NCBI RefSeq assembly: GCF_009859475.1
Contig: NZ_CP044549.1
Span: 1,488,001 to 1,552,000 of the forward strand
Source: Hydrogenophaga sp. BPS33
Lineage (GTDB): Bacteria > Pseudomonadota > Gammaproteobacteria > Burkholderiales > Burkholderiaceae_C
Direction: 5' to 3'
DNA: 64,000 nucleotides
The notes under the pieces are model-generated. The model ran no database searches. It was not told the DNA's origin and saw only the letters and a program-made list of their open reading frames with translations. How positions within the stretch are numbered: position 1 is the first letter of the stretch; each line of letters starts with the position of its first letter. This document shows, one piece after another, positions 24,887 to 33,270 of this stretch. The position numbers were made by a program, and so were the translations under genes.

Positions 24887-25885
24887 ATGCTCAGAAACAC
24901 TTCAACAATGGGTCGTCTGGCGGCTGCACTTGTCACCGCCGTCTTGTTTACCGCATCTGCTAGTGCTCAAACGCAGGGGCCGTCGCACTCCTACCCTACG
25001 CGGGTGATCAAACTTGTCGTTCCCTTCCCTCCGGGCGGTGTCGTCGACACCGGAGCTCGACTGATTGGCCGCAAGCTCTCGGAGCAGTTGGCACAACCTG
25101 TGGTGATTGAGAACAAACCAGGCGCCGGAGGGAACATCGGATCAGCCTACGTGGCCAAGTCTGAAGCCGACGGTTACACGATGCTGCTGGGCACGCAGGG
25201 TACACAAGTCGCCAACCAGTTTTTATACAAAGCGCCAGGCTTTGACGCAGAGCGCGACCTCGTTTCAGTGCATGACGTATTTGCGGTGCCGAATGTGATC
25301 GTCACATCGGACATGTCGATCCGAAGTCTTGAGGAGTTGATCACGAGGGCTAAGGCGCAACCTGGAAAGCTCGCTTACGCCTCACCTGGCAACGGCACCG
25401 GCTCGCATCTCACCGCCGAACTGTTTAGTCAGATCACTGGCATCCAGTTGCACCACATCCCTTACCGAGGTAGCGCTGCCGCTATCACCGATGTGTTGGG
25501 AGGAAACGTTCCTGTGGCATTCGACTTCGCTGTCACCACAATGCCCCACGTTCAGACGGGCAAGCTTCGAGCGCTGGCTGTCACGAGCGCAGTGAGAATT
25601 CCTGCGTTGCCAGACGTCCCCTCAGTGCGTGAGCTAGGCATCTCTGAGGCTGAGTCCACGTCGTGGACGGGTCTCTTCGTCCCGCGAAACACGCCTGTGG
25701 CAGTGGTTAAACGACTTGAGACGGCCATGGGGCAAGTTATGCGCGATCCGGAGGTCGTAGGCAGCGTCGTGAAATTTGGTGCTGTGGTCACGAACATGGG
25801 CAACCCGCGATTCGTGGACTTTGTTCGATCGGAACGCGTGAAGTGGCAAGCGATCGTGAAACGATCCGGTGCCACGCTCGACTGA
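24887..25885 (+). CDS. Bug-family (TctC-like) solute-binding protein
   Basis: A periplasmic binding protein of 332 residues. The ATG at 24887 gives a good signal peptide (MLRNTSTMGRLAAALVTAVL, cleaved after ASA). The mature protein starts with YPTRVIKLVVPFPPGGVVDT, the classic Bug ligand-binding P-G-G-x-x-D, then IENKPGAGGNIGSAYVAKSE and YASPGNGTGSHLTAELF. It is divergent from the TPP enzyme and directly upstream of the enolase-superfamily gene, with the two frames overlapping only in leader sequence, so they form an operon. It presumably captures the hydroxy acid or a related carboxylate processed by the island. Confidence 0.93.
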   Translation: MLRNTSTMGRLAAALVTAVLFTASASAQTQGPSHSYPTRVIKLVVPFPPGGVVDTGARLIGRKLSEQLAQPVVIENKPGAGGNIGSAYVAKSEADGYTMLLGTQGTQVANQFLYKAPGFDAERDLVSVHDVFAVPNVIVTSDMSIRSLEELITRAKAQPGKLAYASPGNGTGSHLTAELFSQITGIQLHHIPYRGSAAAITDVLGGNVPVAFDFAVTTMPHVQTGKLRALAVTSAVRIPALPDVPSVRELGISEAESTSWTGLFVPRNTPVAVVKRLETAMGQVMRDPEVVGSVVKFGAVVTNMGNPRFVDFVRSERVKWQAIVKRSGATLD

Positions 25886-25895
25886 GGGTACACAC

Positions 25896-27020
25896 ATGAA
25901 GATTCGAGAGATTCGCGCCAGGCACCTTCAGATTCCACTGGAAGTGGATGTATTGGGGCCGGCCCACGAAGTCCGCCGATCAGTTTGCTATGTCGAGGTC
26001 AAGACGGACTGCGGCATAGTTGGGCATGGCGTAACAGCAATCACTCATGCCGGCGTAGTTGCGACTGCAATCAACGAAGTGGTCGCACCAGCAATCCTGA
26101 ATCTGGATCCGATGAACCACGAGGCGCTGTGGCAAAAAATGTACTGGTTGTTGTCGCCGCGAGGCCAGACTGGCATCTCGGGACATGCGATTGCAGCCTT
26201 AGACACGGCTTTTTGGGACATTAAGGGTAAGTCGCTGCAGCAGCCCATTTGGAAGCTACTCGGAGGAGCGCGTGACAAGGTGCAGCTCTACACCACTTTT
26301 GGATTTCATGAGCTCGATTGCGAGAAGTTGGTGGATGCAGCGCAGCGCTGGAAGGCCAAAGGGCACACGCGTCTAAAAATGGAAGTCTCCTACCAGGCCA
26401 TCCAGCGGCGTGACAGCGGCGCACCCGTGATGGCAACCATTCGTGAGGATGCGCGGCGCATCCGTGCTGTGCGCGAAGCAATTGGTGCTGATGCGGAGCT
26501 CTCGATTGACGCGAATTGCAGCTTAGACCTTCTACATGCACTTCAGCTCGCCAACTGGGTTGACGATTGCGATCTTGCATACTTTGAGGAGCCGATCACG
26601 CAGAATGACATCCGGCAGATGCTAGAGCTTAAACGTCGCACCGGCATGCTCATAGCTGCCGGGCAAAACGAGGCTTTGCTTTTCCGCTATAGAGACATGA
26701 TTGATGCGGGTGCAGTTGATCTTGTACAACCGAACTGCGTTCTGGGTGGGGGATTCACGCAATGCGTCAAAGTTGCCGCATATGCAGAAGCTCACAATCT
26801 GCCCATTCTCAATGGTGGCGGGTGGCCTTTCCACAACATGCATTTGCACGCAGGGCTCGCCAATGGCTCACTGGTTGAGTATCACCACCTATTTGTGCTG
26901 GCGTCCGAGCAGATCTTTCAGGGTCTTCCCGAGCCTGTAGCTGGCTACATCCAACTGCCGGTCGCTCCTGGTCTTGGGTTCGAGCCTCGTCTTGATGCGA
27001 TTGAAGAGTTCACTGTGTGA
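25896..27020 (+). CDS. Enolase-superfamily enzyme, mandelate racemase/muconate lactonizing type
   Basis: A 374-residue cytoplasmic Mg-dependent enzyme that abstracts the alpha-proton of a carboxylate. The N-terminal capping domain is followed by the barrel: RLKMEVSYQ on the second strand retains the Lys at the second position of the K-x-K motif but has Arg at the first. The metal ligands are the Asp of SIDANCSLDLL, the Glu of YFEEPITQND and the Glu of AGQNEALLFRYRD. A His-rich strand NGGGWPFHNMHLHAG could provide the opposite-face base of racemases. The ATG at 25896 is 10 bases after the Bug gene. The reaction may be racemisation or dehydration of a 2-hydroxy acid. The Arg substitution argues against simple mandelate racemase. 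Confidence 0.9.
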   Translation: MKIREIRARHLQIPLEVDVLGPAHEVRRSVCYVEVKTDCGIVGHGVTAITHAGVVATAINEVVAPAILNLDPMNHEALWQKMYWLLSPRGQTGISGHAIAALDTAFWDIKGKSLQQPIWKLLGGARDKVQLYTTFGFHELDCEKLVDAAQRWKAKGHTRLKMEVSYQAIQRRDSGAPVMATIREDARRIRAVREAIGADAELSIDANCSLDLLHALQLANWVDDCDLAYFEEPITQNDIRQMLELKRRTGMLIAAGQNEALLFRYRDMIDAGAVDLVQPNCVLGGGFTQCVKVAAYAEAHNLPILNGGGWPFHNMHLHAGLANGSLVEYHHLFVLASEQIFQGLPEPVAGYIQLPVAPGLGFEPRLDAIEEFTV

Positions 27021-27335
27021 CACTGCTCACTGAATCTAGAGGCAGGTGACCCGGCGATCCCGCCCCAGCAAACAGTTGAATTGATGGGCGCTACGAACCG
27101 CACACTGCCCATGACGCTGACCGTCCGCGGTTAGCATCATGGTGCTGTTGCATTGCGTGCAACGAGTTCTGCTACGCGACAGCGGGTCGCTGCCGCGCGC
27201 AGACAAGCTGAGCTGTACGAGGTTGAGAAGCTTCATCTGCCTGAAGCACCCAATTTCACGGCGATGCGGTGGCCGCGTTCAGCTCGCTAGCTAGCGCGCA
27301 AGGTCTCCTTCACTGTGTCGGGCCAGTGGGCACAC
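27021..27335. other. Convergent intergenic region, possible remnant of a small Cys-rich gene
   Basis: About 315 bases between converging genes. On the minus strand (27236 down to 27036) a 66-codon frame contains RTRCTQCNSTMMLTADGQ and a further Cys, somewhat like a zinc-ribbon protein, but the second half does not continue the pattern and there is no clear ribosome-binding site. I treat it as a possible decayed gene rather than a coding sequence. No terminator hairpin with a T tract is visible. Confidence 0.35.
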
Positions 27336-28124
27336 TTAGAATGTGCCCCGATAGCTTCCTCCATCAATAAGGATGTTTTGCCCTGTGATGTATCCGGTGT
27401 AAGCACTGCATAGGAATGCGCAACAGTGGCCAAACTCCAACGGCTCTCCGAATCGCCTTGCAGGGATAATGCTCACCCGGCGATCCATGTGTTCGGCTGT
27501 AGTGCCGCCTAGACGAGCGACAGCTGCAGAGAACATTTCTGCCATGCGGTCGGTTCGGAATGCCCCTGGAAGCAAATTGTTCACCGTGACGTTTCGGGAC
27601 GCAAGCTGTGGCGAGCGTGCCAAGCCCGCCACAAAGCCAGTTAGTCCGGAACGCGCCCCGTTGGACAAGCCTAGCTCCTCGATCGGCGCCTTTACTGCAC
27701 TCGATGTTATGTTAACGATGCGCCCAAATCCTGCCTCGGCCATGTCGTCCACATAGTGTTGAATCAGCTGTATGGGCATCAGCATGTTCAGGCGCAGTGC
27801 TGCCAACCATTCGGCTTCTGACCAGTTTCTGAAGTCTCCAGGCGCAGGTCCACCCGCGTTGGTTACCAGTATTTCGGTTGTTGGATGTTGCAGGAAGAGA
27901 GTCTCCTGACCTTCAGCGGTACTCAAGTCCGCAACCAGCACTCGTATTGCACTCTCTGGATGCGCTTGTTGGATCTGTGTAGCCGTTCGCTCTAGTTCAT
28001 CCGCATGTCGAGCTACAAGAGTCACGTTTACGCCTTCTGCAGCGAGAGCGGTAGCGCATGCGGCGCCCAGACCCTTGCTACCACCGCACACGATCGCGTT
28101 TTTTCCTGCAATTCCCAGATTCAT
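27336..28124 (-). CDS. SDR-family protein with atypical active site
   Basis: A 262-residue short-chain dehydrogenase fold protein. The cofactor motif is VCGGSKGLGAACA near residue 12, and VTNAGG replaces the usual NNAG. At the active site the Ser is present (NITSSAVKAP), but the Y-x-x-x-K segment reads LSNGARSGLTGF, so Tyr and Lys appear to be Ser and Arg. An SDR subgroup with S-N-x-x-R at this point exists and its members are often called 3-oxoacyl reductases without proof. The C-terminus ends GYITGQNILIDGGSYRGTF. It lies downstream of the FMN alpha-hydroxy-acid oxidase in the leftward operon (20-base gap), so it may handle an intermediate of that route. Confidence 0.85.
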   Translation of the reverse strand: MNLGIAGKNAIVCGGSKGLGAACATALAAEGVNVTLVARHADELERTATQIQQAHPESAIRVLVADLSTAEGQETLFLQHPTTEILVTNAGGPAPGDFRNWSEAEWLAALRLNMLMPIQLIQHYVDDMAEAGFGRIVNITSSAVKAPIEELGLSNGARSGLTGFVAGLARSPQLASRNVTVNNLLPGAFRTDRMAEMFSAAVARLGGTTAEHMDRRVSIIPARRFGEPLEFGHCCAFLCSAYTGYITGQNILIDGGSYRGTF

Positions 28125-28144
28125 GCTATTTATCCACGTTCTGA

Positions 28145-29323
28145 TTAAGACTCTTCACCGTCGCCTTGGTGCTTCCAGAAGGCATGCTCTCGGACTTGCT
28201 CAATGTTCCGCGTGCCACATAACCGTAAGTCACGAACAATCTCATCCGCCAATATCTCAATCGCTCGTCTGGCACCAGATTCACCCGCCGCTACGGTTCC
28301 ATACAGGACAGCCCTACCAACAAGAACTGCCTGAGCGCCAAGGGCCACAGCCTGCAATGCGTGTCGACCTCGTCTGATGCCTCCGTCAAGCAAGACCTCT
28401 GATCGTCCGCTCACTGCTTTCACTATGTAGGGCAACATGGCAAGTGAGCTTGGACAACCGTCGTATTGCCTTCCCCCATGGTTGGAGACCACCATAGCGT
28501 CGCACCCAATGTCGGCTAGATAGGTTGCATCGTCGGGATGCATGACGCCCTTGACGATCAATTTGCGAGGCCAACGATCTCGCACGCGGCGAAGTTGATC
28601 CGCGTCCATCGCCGCGTCCGCACTTCGACCAAGCGTAGCCATAGTCCTAGTCGCACTTGCGGCGCTATCCTCATACCCCACCATGTTGCCCATTCGTGGT
28701 ACTCCCCTCCGCAGCATGTCGAGACTCCACATCGGACGGGATGCGAAGTCTAGGAATCCGCTTGGCGTGAGACGAAACGGTAGACCAAACTGATTGCGTA
28801 GGTCGCGTTCGCGCTTTCCTCCTGTGGGCATGTCTAGGGTCACCACAAGCGCTTCATAGTCAGCAGCGTAAGCGCGATCTATGAGCTGATATACAAACTC
28901 TCGTTGCTTTAGCATGTAAGGCTGGAACCACAGGCGCCCCCTCGCCGAACGCGCCACCTCCTCAAGCGAGTTGTTTGATGCACTCGACAACGTGTACGGA
29001 ATGCCTGCCTCACTGGCTGCGCGTGCCAACGCTATGTCTCCATCTGGCCAACCAATGCCCATACCGCCCATGGGAGCCACCACGATCGGATACGCACTCC
29101 TGTGCCCCAGAATAGTGGTCGTAGGATCTACCTCGTCAACGGGACGCAAGATGCGGGGCAGCAACGAGGACTTCTTAAACGCTTGATGGTTCGCACCCAG
29201 AGTGAGTTCATCCTGGGATCCTCCATCGTAGAAGTCGAAAACAGCGCGGGGCAATCTCTTCTTCGCCGCATTTCTCAGATCCTCGATTGAGTACATGCGT
29301 TCAAGCCGAGCGCCCATGGTCAT
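28145..29323 (-). CDS. FMN-dependent alpha-hydroxy-acid oxidase/dehydrogenase (mandelate/lactate type)
   Basis: A 392-residue TIM-barrel flavoprotein that oxidises a 2-hydroxy acid to a 2-oxo acid. Key features are FDFYDGGSQDE near the N-terminus, VVAPMGGMGIGWPDGD, the catalytic Lys in LIVKGVMHPDDA, the catalytic His-Gly-Gly-Arg in VVSNHGGRQYDG, and the FMN-phosphate loop LLDGGIRRGRHALQAVALGA. I start at the ATG at 29323 because it overlaps the upstream Bug stop (ATGA) and sits just before RMYSIEDLRNAAKKRLP. Next to racemase-like, TPP-decarboxylase-like and aldehyde dehydrogenase genes it occupies the MdlB position of a mandelate-type pathway. Whether it is an oxidase or a membrane-linked dehydrogenase is not certain. 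Confidence 0.92.
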   Translation of the reverse strand: MTMGARLERMYSIEDLRNAAKKRLPRAVFDFYDGGSQDELTLGANHQAFKKSSLLPRILRPVDEVDPTTTILGHRSAYPIVVAPMGGMGIGWPDGDIALARAASEAGIPYTLSSASNNSLEEVARSARGRLWFQPYMLKQREFVYQLIDRAYAADYEALVVTLDMPTGGKRERDLRNQFGLPFRLTPSGFLDFASRPMWSLDMLRRGVPRMGNMVGYEDSAASATRTMATLGRSADAAMDADQLRRVRDRWPRKLIVKGVMHPDDATYLADIGCDAMVVSNHGGRQYDGCPSSLAMLPYIVKAVSGRSEVLLDGGIRRGRHALQAVALGAQAVLVGRAVLYGTVAAGESGARRAIEILADEIVRDLRLCGTRNIEQVREHAFWKHQGDGEES

Positions 29324-30282
29324 CGCTCCTGAAGATTGAGCTCCTTCACCAACGCAAGCCATCGCTGGTTGTCAAGCTGAAGGTCTGCCTGGAGGTCTGC
29401 AGAGGACGAGTACTTCGGCTGAGCCCCTTGTCTCGCCATGTGGTCCGCGATTTCAGGCATCCCGAGAATTGTCTTGAGCGCATTGTTTAGGCGTTGAACC
29501 ACTTCGTTTGGCATGCCCGCCGGGCCAAGCAATTGAAGTGTCGAAGATACGCCAAACCCAGGTGCTACTTCTGCCATCGGCCGCCATGAACTCTCATTGC
29601 TCCACTTGGTCGGATTCATCAGACCTAACACCTTGAGCCTTCCGGCCTTCTCCTGCTCCTCCGCGCCTCCCGCGCTCATTACGGCTAGTGGAACTTGACC
29701 AGAGACCAAGTCCGGCAACATGGCCGTGGCCCCTCTGTACGGTACGTGCTCGATGTCCAGTTTGAGTTGCTTCTTGAGAATCTCCATCGACAGATGATGA
29801 ATTGAGCCTACGCCAGCTGTGGAGTAGAAGTACTTCCCAGGGTTTGCTCTTATCTCGCGAACGAATGCTTGAGGATCAGACGCGGGAAACTTAGGGGACG
29901 CAACCAAGATGAGTGCAGCGTTGGAGAGTGGGCTGATTGCACTGAAACGTGAGATGTCCGCAGTGGACCGGTTTAGTTGATGTCGTGCAATGAGCATGGA
30001 GCTGCTGCCGAGCAAGAGAGTGTGCCCATCGCGAGCGCTGTCCGCGACGTGTTCAGCAGCCAGAAGTGAGGCCACCCCGGGCTTGTTCTCCACCACCATC
30101 GTAATCTTCATGTGCGCGGCCAAGTGGGTTGCGATTAGTCGCGCAGTCTCATCCACGATGCCACCGGGAGTGAAGCCCACGATAAGGCGAACGGGCCGTG
30201 TCGGCCAGGCCTCAGCGGCACTAGCGTGAGGCCCAAAGAGTGCTGTTGAACCCATTGCTGCGAGTAGAAGGCGACGCTTCAT
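29320..30282 (-). CDS. Bug-family (TctC-like) solute-binding protein
   Basis: A periplasmic protein of 320 residues beginning with the signal peptide MKRRLLLAAMGSTALFGPHA at the ATG at 30282. The mature N-terminus AWPTRPVRLIVGFTPGGIVDE has the Bug P-G-G-x-x-D, followed by ENKPGVASLLAAEHVADSA and YFYSTAGVGSIHHLSMEIL. It overlaps the alpha-hydroxy-acid oxidase by 4 bases and diverges from the aldehyde dehydrogenase across the palindromic operator at 30361-30394. It is the second binding protein of this island; the two may differ in substrate. Confidence 0.92.
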   Translation of the reverse strand: MKRRLLLAAMGSTALFGPHASAAEAWPTRPVRLIVGFTPGGIVDETARLIATHLAAHMKITMVVENKPGVASLLAAEHVADSARDGHTLLLGSSSMLIARHQLNRSTADISRFSAISPLSNAALILVASPKFPASDPQAFVREIRANPGKYFYSTAGVGSIHHLSMEILKKQLKLDIEHVPYRGATAMLPDLVSGQVPLAVMSAGGAEEQEKAGRLKVLGLMNPTKWSNESSWRPMAEVAPGFGVSSTLQLLGPAGMPNEVVQRLNNALKTILGMPEIADHMARQGAQPKYSSSADLQADLQLDNQRWLALVKELNLQER

Positions 30283-30360
30283 ATGTTTGTCTCCATGTAG
30301 TTGGCTGCGAATTGACTGCTTTGCTACGACCACATCACGATGCCGAGCAACACCAGAACG

Positions 30361-30394
30361 TACGGTGTATCGTATTCAATCACGATATACCGTA
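30361..30394. promoter_or_regulatory. Large inverted repeat, operator in divergent Bug/aldehyde dehydrogenase promoter
   Basis: TACGGTGTATCGT (30361-30373) and ACGATATACCGTA (30382-30394) are inverted repeats matching at 12 of 13 positions with an 8-base spacer. Each arm carries the same core found as the palindrome ACGATATATCGT at 24834-24845. Possible -10 elements (TACAAT at 30393-30398 rightward, TACGAT leftward) lie at the edges. One dimeric regulator, most simply the IclR protein, could control both promoters. Confidence 0.7.
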
Positions 30395-30432
30395 CAATGC
30401 AAGTAGCCTTTTTATCGACGCAGGACACCTCC

Positions 30433-31872
30433 ATGACTTACCCCAACACCCAACTCTTCATCCAGGGCCAATGGCGCAACGCCGCCGCCGGCGAGACGCT
30501 GGCGGTCTTCAACCCGGCCACCGGCAAGGAGATCGGGCGCGTAGCGCACGCGCGCAAGGCCGACCTCGACCTGGCGCTGGACGCGGCACAGAAAGGCTTC
30601 GAAGTCTGGCGCGACAAGGCACCGATCGAGCGCGCCAGGATCATGCGCGCCGCCGCCGCGCTGATGCGCGAGCGCGCCAGTGCCATTGCCGCGCTGCTGA
30701 CGCAGGAACAGGGCAAGCCGCTGGCCGAGGCCAAGGGCGAGGCGATGGCGGCGGCCGACATCCTGGAATGGTTCGCCGACGAAGGCCTGCGGGTGTATGG
30801 GCGCATCGTGCCCTCGCGCGGCAACCTGGCCATGCGCCAGATGGTGCTGAAAGACCCGGTCGGCCCGGTGGCCGCCTTCACGCCGTGGAATTTCCCGATC
30901 AACCAGGTGGTGCGCAAGCTGGCCGCTGCACTGGCCACGGGCTGCTCCATGATCGTCAAGGCACCCGAAGAAACCCCCGCCGCGCCCGCCGAACTGGTGC
31001 GGGCCTTCGCCGACGCAGGTCTGCCGCCCGGGGTGCTGGGCCTGGTCTACGGCACGCCGGCCGAGATCTCCAGCTACCTGATCGCGCATCCCGTCATCCG
31101 CAAGATCACCTTCACCGGCTCGACGCCAGTCGGCAAGCAGCTGGCCGCGATGGCGGGCCAGCACATGAAGCGCGTTACCATGGAGCTGGGCGGCCACGCG
31201 CCGGTGATCGTGGCGGAAGACGCCGACGTGGCGCTGGCGGTGAAGACCGCCGGTGGTGCCAAGTTCCGCAACGCGGGCCAGGTCTGCATTTCGCCCACGC
31301 GCTTCCTGGTGCACGAGAGCATCGCGAAGGAGTTCTCAGCCGCGCTGGTGAAGCATGCCGCCGGCCTCGCTGTGGGCAACGGCACGACCGAGGGCACGCA
31401 GATGGGGCCGCTGGCCAACCCGCGCCGCGTCACGGCCATGGCCGAGTTCACGAAGGACGCGGTGGATCGCGGCGCGACGCTGGCCACCGGTGGCGAACGC
31501 ATCGGCGACGAAGGCAACTTCTGGCGCCCCACGATCCTCACCGACGTGCCGCTCGAGGCCCGCGTGTTCAACGACGAGCCCTTCGGCCCGATGGCTGCGG
31601 TGCGCAGCTTCAACACACTGGACGAGGCGATCGCCGAAGCCAACCGCCTGCCCTACGGTCTGGCCGCCTACGCCTTCACGCGCTCGCTGAAGAACGCGGA
31701 CCTGCTGGCGCGCCGCGTGGACGTGGGCATGCTGTGGGTGAACATGCCCGCCATGCCGACCGCCGAAATGCCCTTCGGCGGCCTCAAGGATTCGGGGTAC
31801 GGCTCCGAAGGCGGGCCGGAAGCCATGGAGGCCTACCTGAACTCGCGCGCCGTGTCGATCATGAACGTTTAA
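30433..31872 (+). CDS. NAD(P)-dependent aldehyde dehydrogenase (succinate-semialdehyde dehydrogenase-like)
   Basis: A 479-residue cytoplasmic dehydrogenase oxidising an aldehyde to the acid. Motifs: [10 protein letters not shown] with the oxyanion Asn (about 153), Lys in [15 protein letters not shown] (about 176), [12 protein letters not shown], general-base Glu in [11 protein letters not shown] (about 251), nucleophile Cys in [12 protein letters not shown] (about 285), and [11 protein letters not shown] towards the C-terminus. The ATG at 30433 follows the palindromic operator. Codon use is strongly GC-rich, unlike the neighbouring Bug and FMN-oxidase genes, so it may have joined the island separately. 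In a mandelate-like route it would take the MdlD step, oxidising the aldehyde left by the TPP decarboxylase. Succinate semialdehyde as substrate is only a family-level guess. Confidence 0.93.
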   Translation: MTYPNTQLFIQGQWRNAAAGETLAVFNPATGKEIGRVAHARKADLDLALDAAQKGFEVWRDKAPIERARIMRAAAALMRERASAIAALLTQEQGKPLAEAKGEAMAAADILEWFADEGLRVYGRIVPSRGNLAMRQMVLKDPVGPVAAFTPWNFPINQVVRKLAAALATGCSMIVKAPEETPAAPAELVRAFADAGLPPGVLGLVYGTPAEISSYLIAHPVIRKITFTGSTPVGKQLAAMAGQHMKRVTMELGGHAPVIVAEDADVALAVKTAGGAKFRNAGQVCISPTRFLVHESIAKEFSAALVKHAAGLAVGNGTTEGTQMGPLANPRRVTAMAEFTKDAVDRGATLATGGERIGDEGNFWRPTILTDVPLEARVFNDEPFGPMAAVRSFNTLDEAIAEANRLPYGLAAYAFTRSLKNADLLARRVDVGMLWVNMPAMPTAEMPFGGLKDSGYGSEGGPEAMEAYLNSRAVSIMNV

Positions 31873-31897
31873 AGCCGACCCACGTAAGATCTCTATC

Positions 31898-31916
31898 CTG
31901 CTGCTTCTTGCAGCAG
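31898..31916. terminator. Stem-loop after the aldehyde dehydrogenase gene, interrupted by an IS end
   Basis: CTGCTGC (31898-31904) pairs perfectly with GCAGCAG (31910-31916) across a 5-base loop. The IS3 terminal repeat begins at the very next base, so there is no T tract. It could be a rho-independent terminator whose T run was displaced by the insertion, but the sequence on the far side of the element (33238 on) does not start with T residues either. Confidence 0.3.
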
Positions 31917-31955
31917 TGAACCGCCCCGGGTTTCGTGGAGGCCGGTTGGTTTAAG

Positions 31956-32864
31956 TCAGGCAGCGGTCGCGGCCTGATTGGCGAGATGCCGGTAATAGTT
32001 TGCCTCAGCTTCGGCTGGAGGTATGTAGCCGATGGGCTCCAGCAGCCTGTGGTGGTTGAACCAGGACACCCATTCCAGGGTGGCCAGCTCCACCGATTCC
32101 TTGGTCTTCCACGGTGCTCGACGGTGGATCAATTCGGCCTTGTACAAGCCGTTGATGGTCTCGGCCAGCGCGTTGTCGTAGCTGTCGCCCTTGCTGCCCA
32201 CTGAAGGTTCAATGCCCGCCTCGGCGAGGCGCTCGCTGTAGCGGATGCTGACGTATTGCGACCCCCTGTCGGAGTGACAAACCAGGCTGCCATCGCGCTC
32301 GGGTTGCCGCGCTTACAACGCCTGCTCCAGCGCATCGAGCACGAAGTCCGTTCGCATCGAACTGCTCACGCGCCAACCCACGATGCGCCGCGCGTACACG
32401 TCGATCACGAAGGCCACGTACAGCCAGCCCTGCCAAGTGGAGACGTAGGTGAAGTCCGATACCCAGAGCTGGTTGGGTCGATCGGCTTTGAAGACCCGGT
32501 TGACCCGGTCCAGCGGGCATGGTGCCTTGCCATCGCTGATGGTGGTGCGTACCACCTTGCCACGGCGCACACCCTGCAAGCCCAGGCGCTTCATCAAGCG
32601 TTCGACCGTGCAGCAGGCAATGGAGATGCCCTCTCGGTTGAGCTGCTTCCAGACCTTGTCGGCGCCGTAGACCTGCATGTTGGCTCGCCACACGCGTTCG
32701 ATGTGAGGAGCCAATGCACCGTCACGCTGAGCGCGCTGACATCGCAAGGCCGGGTTGCGTTGCTGGGCGGCGTGGCGCCAGTAGCCAGACGGGGCGATCT
32801 GCAGCACCTTGCAGATCGACTCGACCCCGTAGGCCTGTCGATGCTGATCGATGAAGCCCTTCAG
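31956..32864 (-). pseudogene. IS3-family transposase OrfB with in-frame stop
   Basis: The frame reads FIDQHRQAYGVESICK, then LQIAPSGYWRHAAQQRNPAL, the core VSDFTYVSTWQGWLYVAFVI with the first catalytic Asp, and VLDALEQAL followed by TAA at about 32313 where a Tyr codon is expected (GCG TTG TAA GCG CGG). It then continues in the same frame with CHSDRGSQYVS (second Asp) and SYDNALAETINGLYKAELI (Glu) to the normal end. Because no frame change is needed, a single base substitution created the stop. Expression would give only an N-terminal fragment lacking two catalytic residues. Confidence 0.85.
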
Positions 32865-33187
32865 GACTTCAGACGGCGGTCGAGCTCCGCCTGGGCGAAA
32901 AACGCGCTGGCCAGCTTCAGGATCTCATTGGCCTTGCGCAGCTCCTTGTTCTCTCGTTCGAGTTCCTTCAGACGCTGAAGGTCTGTCGTCGTGACACCGG
33001 CCCTGGCAGCGGTGTCGATCTCATCGCGCTTGACCCATTCGTTGAGCGTCTGCGGCACGCAGCCGATCTTGGGGGCGATGGATTCGATGGCGGCCCACAG
33101 CGAGGGGTACTCGCCTCGGTGCTCCTGCACCATGCGAACAGCGCGTTCGCGGACCTCGGGTGAGAACTTGTTTGACTTCTTGCTCAT
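32861..33187 (-). CDS. IS3-family transposase OrfA
   Basis: A 108-residue DNA-binding protein: [20 protein letters not shown], then [20 protein letters not shown] (helix-turn-helix), and the zipper helix [20 protein letters not shown] ending in [11 protein letters not shown]. Its stop overlaps the OrfB frame, the arrangement used for programmed frameshifting. The frame itself is intact. Confidence 0.9.
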   Translation of the reverse strand: MSKKSNKFSPEVRERAVRMVQEHRGEYPSLWAAIESIAPKIGCVPQTLNEWVKRDEIDTAARAGVTTTDLQRLKELERENKELRKANEILKLASAFFAQAELDRRLKS

Positions 33188-33270
33188 GGCTCAATCCTCT
33201 CAGAGAGTTGAGCCTCCTCAAAACCCGGGGCGATTCAGAACGCAGAGATCCGGCCAGCCTTACCGGAGAC

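Larger units (their letters stand above)
31917..33237 (-). mobile_element. IS3-family insertion sequence with nonsense-mutated transposase
   Basis: A 1321-base element. The left end is TGAACCGCCCCGGGTTTCGT (31917 on) and the right end, read inward from 33237, is TGAATCGCCCCGGGTTTTGA; both go on with GGAGGC. It carries OrfA and an OrfB with an in-frame stop, so it is probably not autonomous. The 3-4 bases flanking each end are not repeated. The same terminal sequence occurs as a 13-base scrap at 12022-12034. Confidence 0.88.

Noticed and set aside
27036..27236. Small Cys-containing minus-strand frame resembling a zinc-ribbon protein
   Set aside because: Only the first CxxC half fits such a family, the rest does not, and there is no ribosome-binding site; it is kept only as a note in the intergenic entry.
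30240..31919. Plus-strand open frame of about 559 codons in another frame of the aldehyde dehydrogenase
   Set aside because: The translation is Arg/Gly/Ala low-complexity without motifs, while the overlapping frame has every catalytic residue of aldehyde dehydrogenase.
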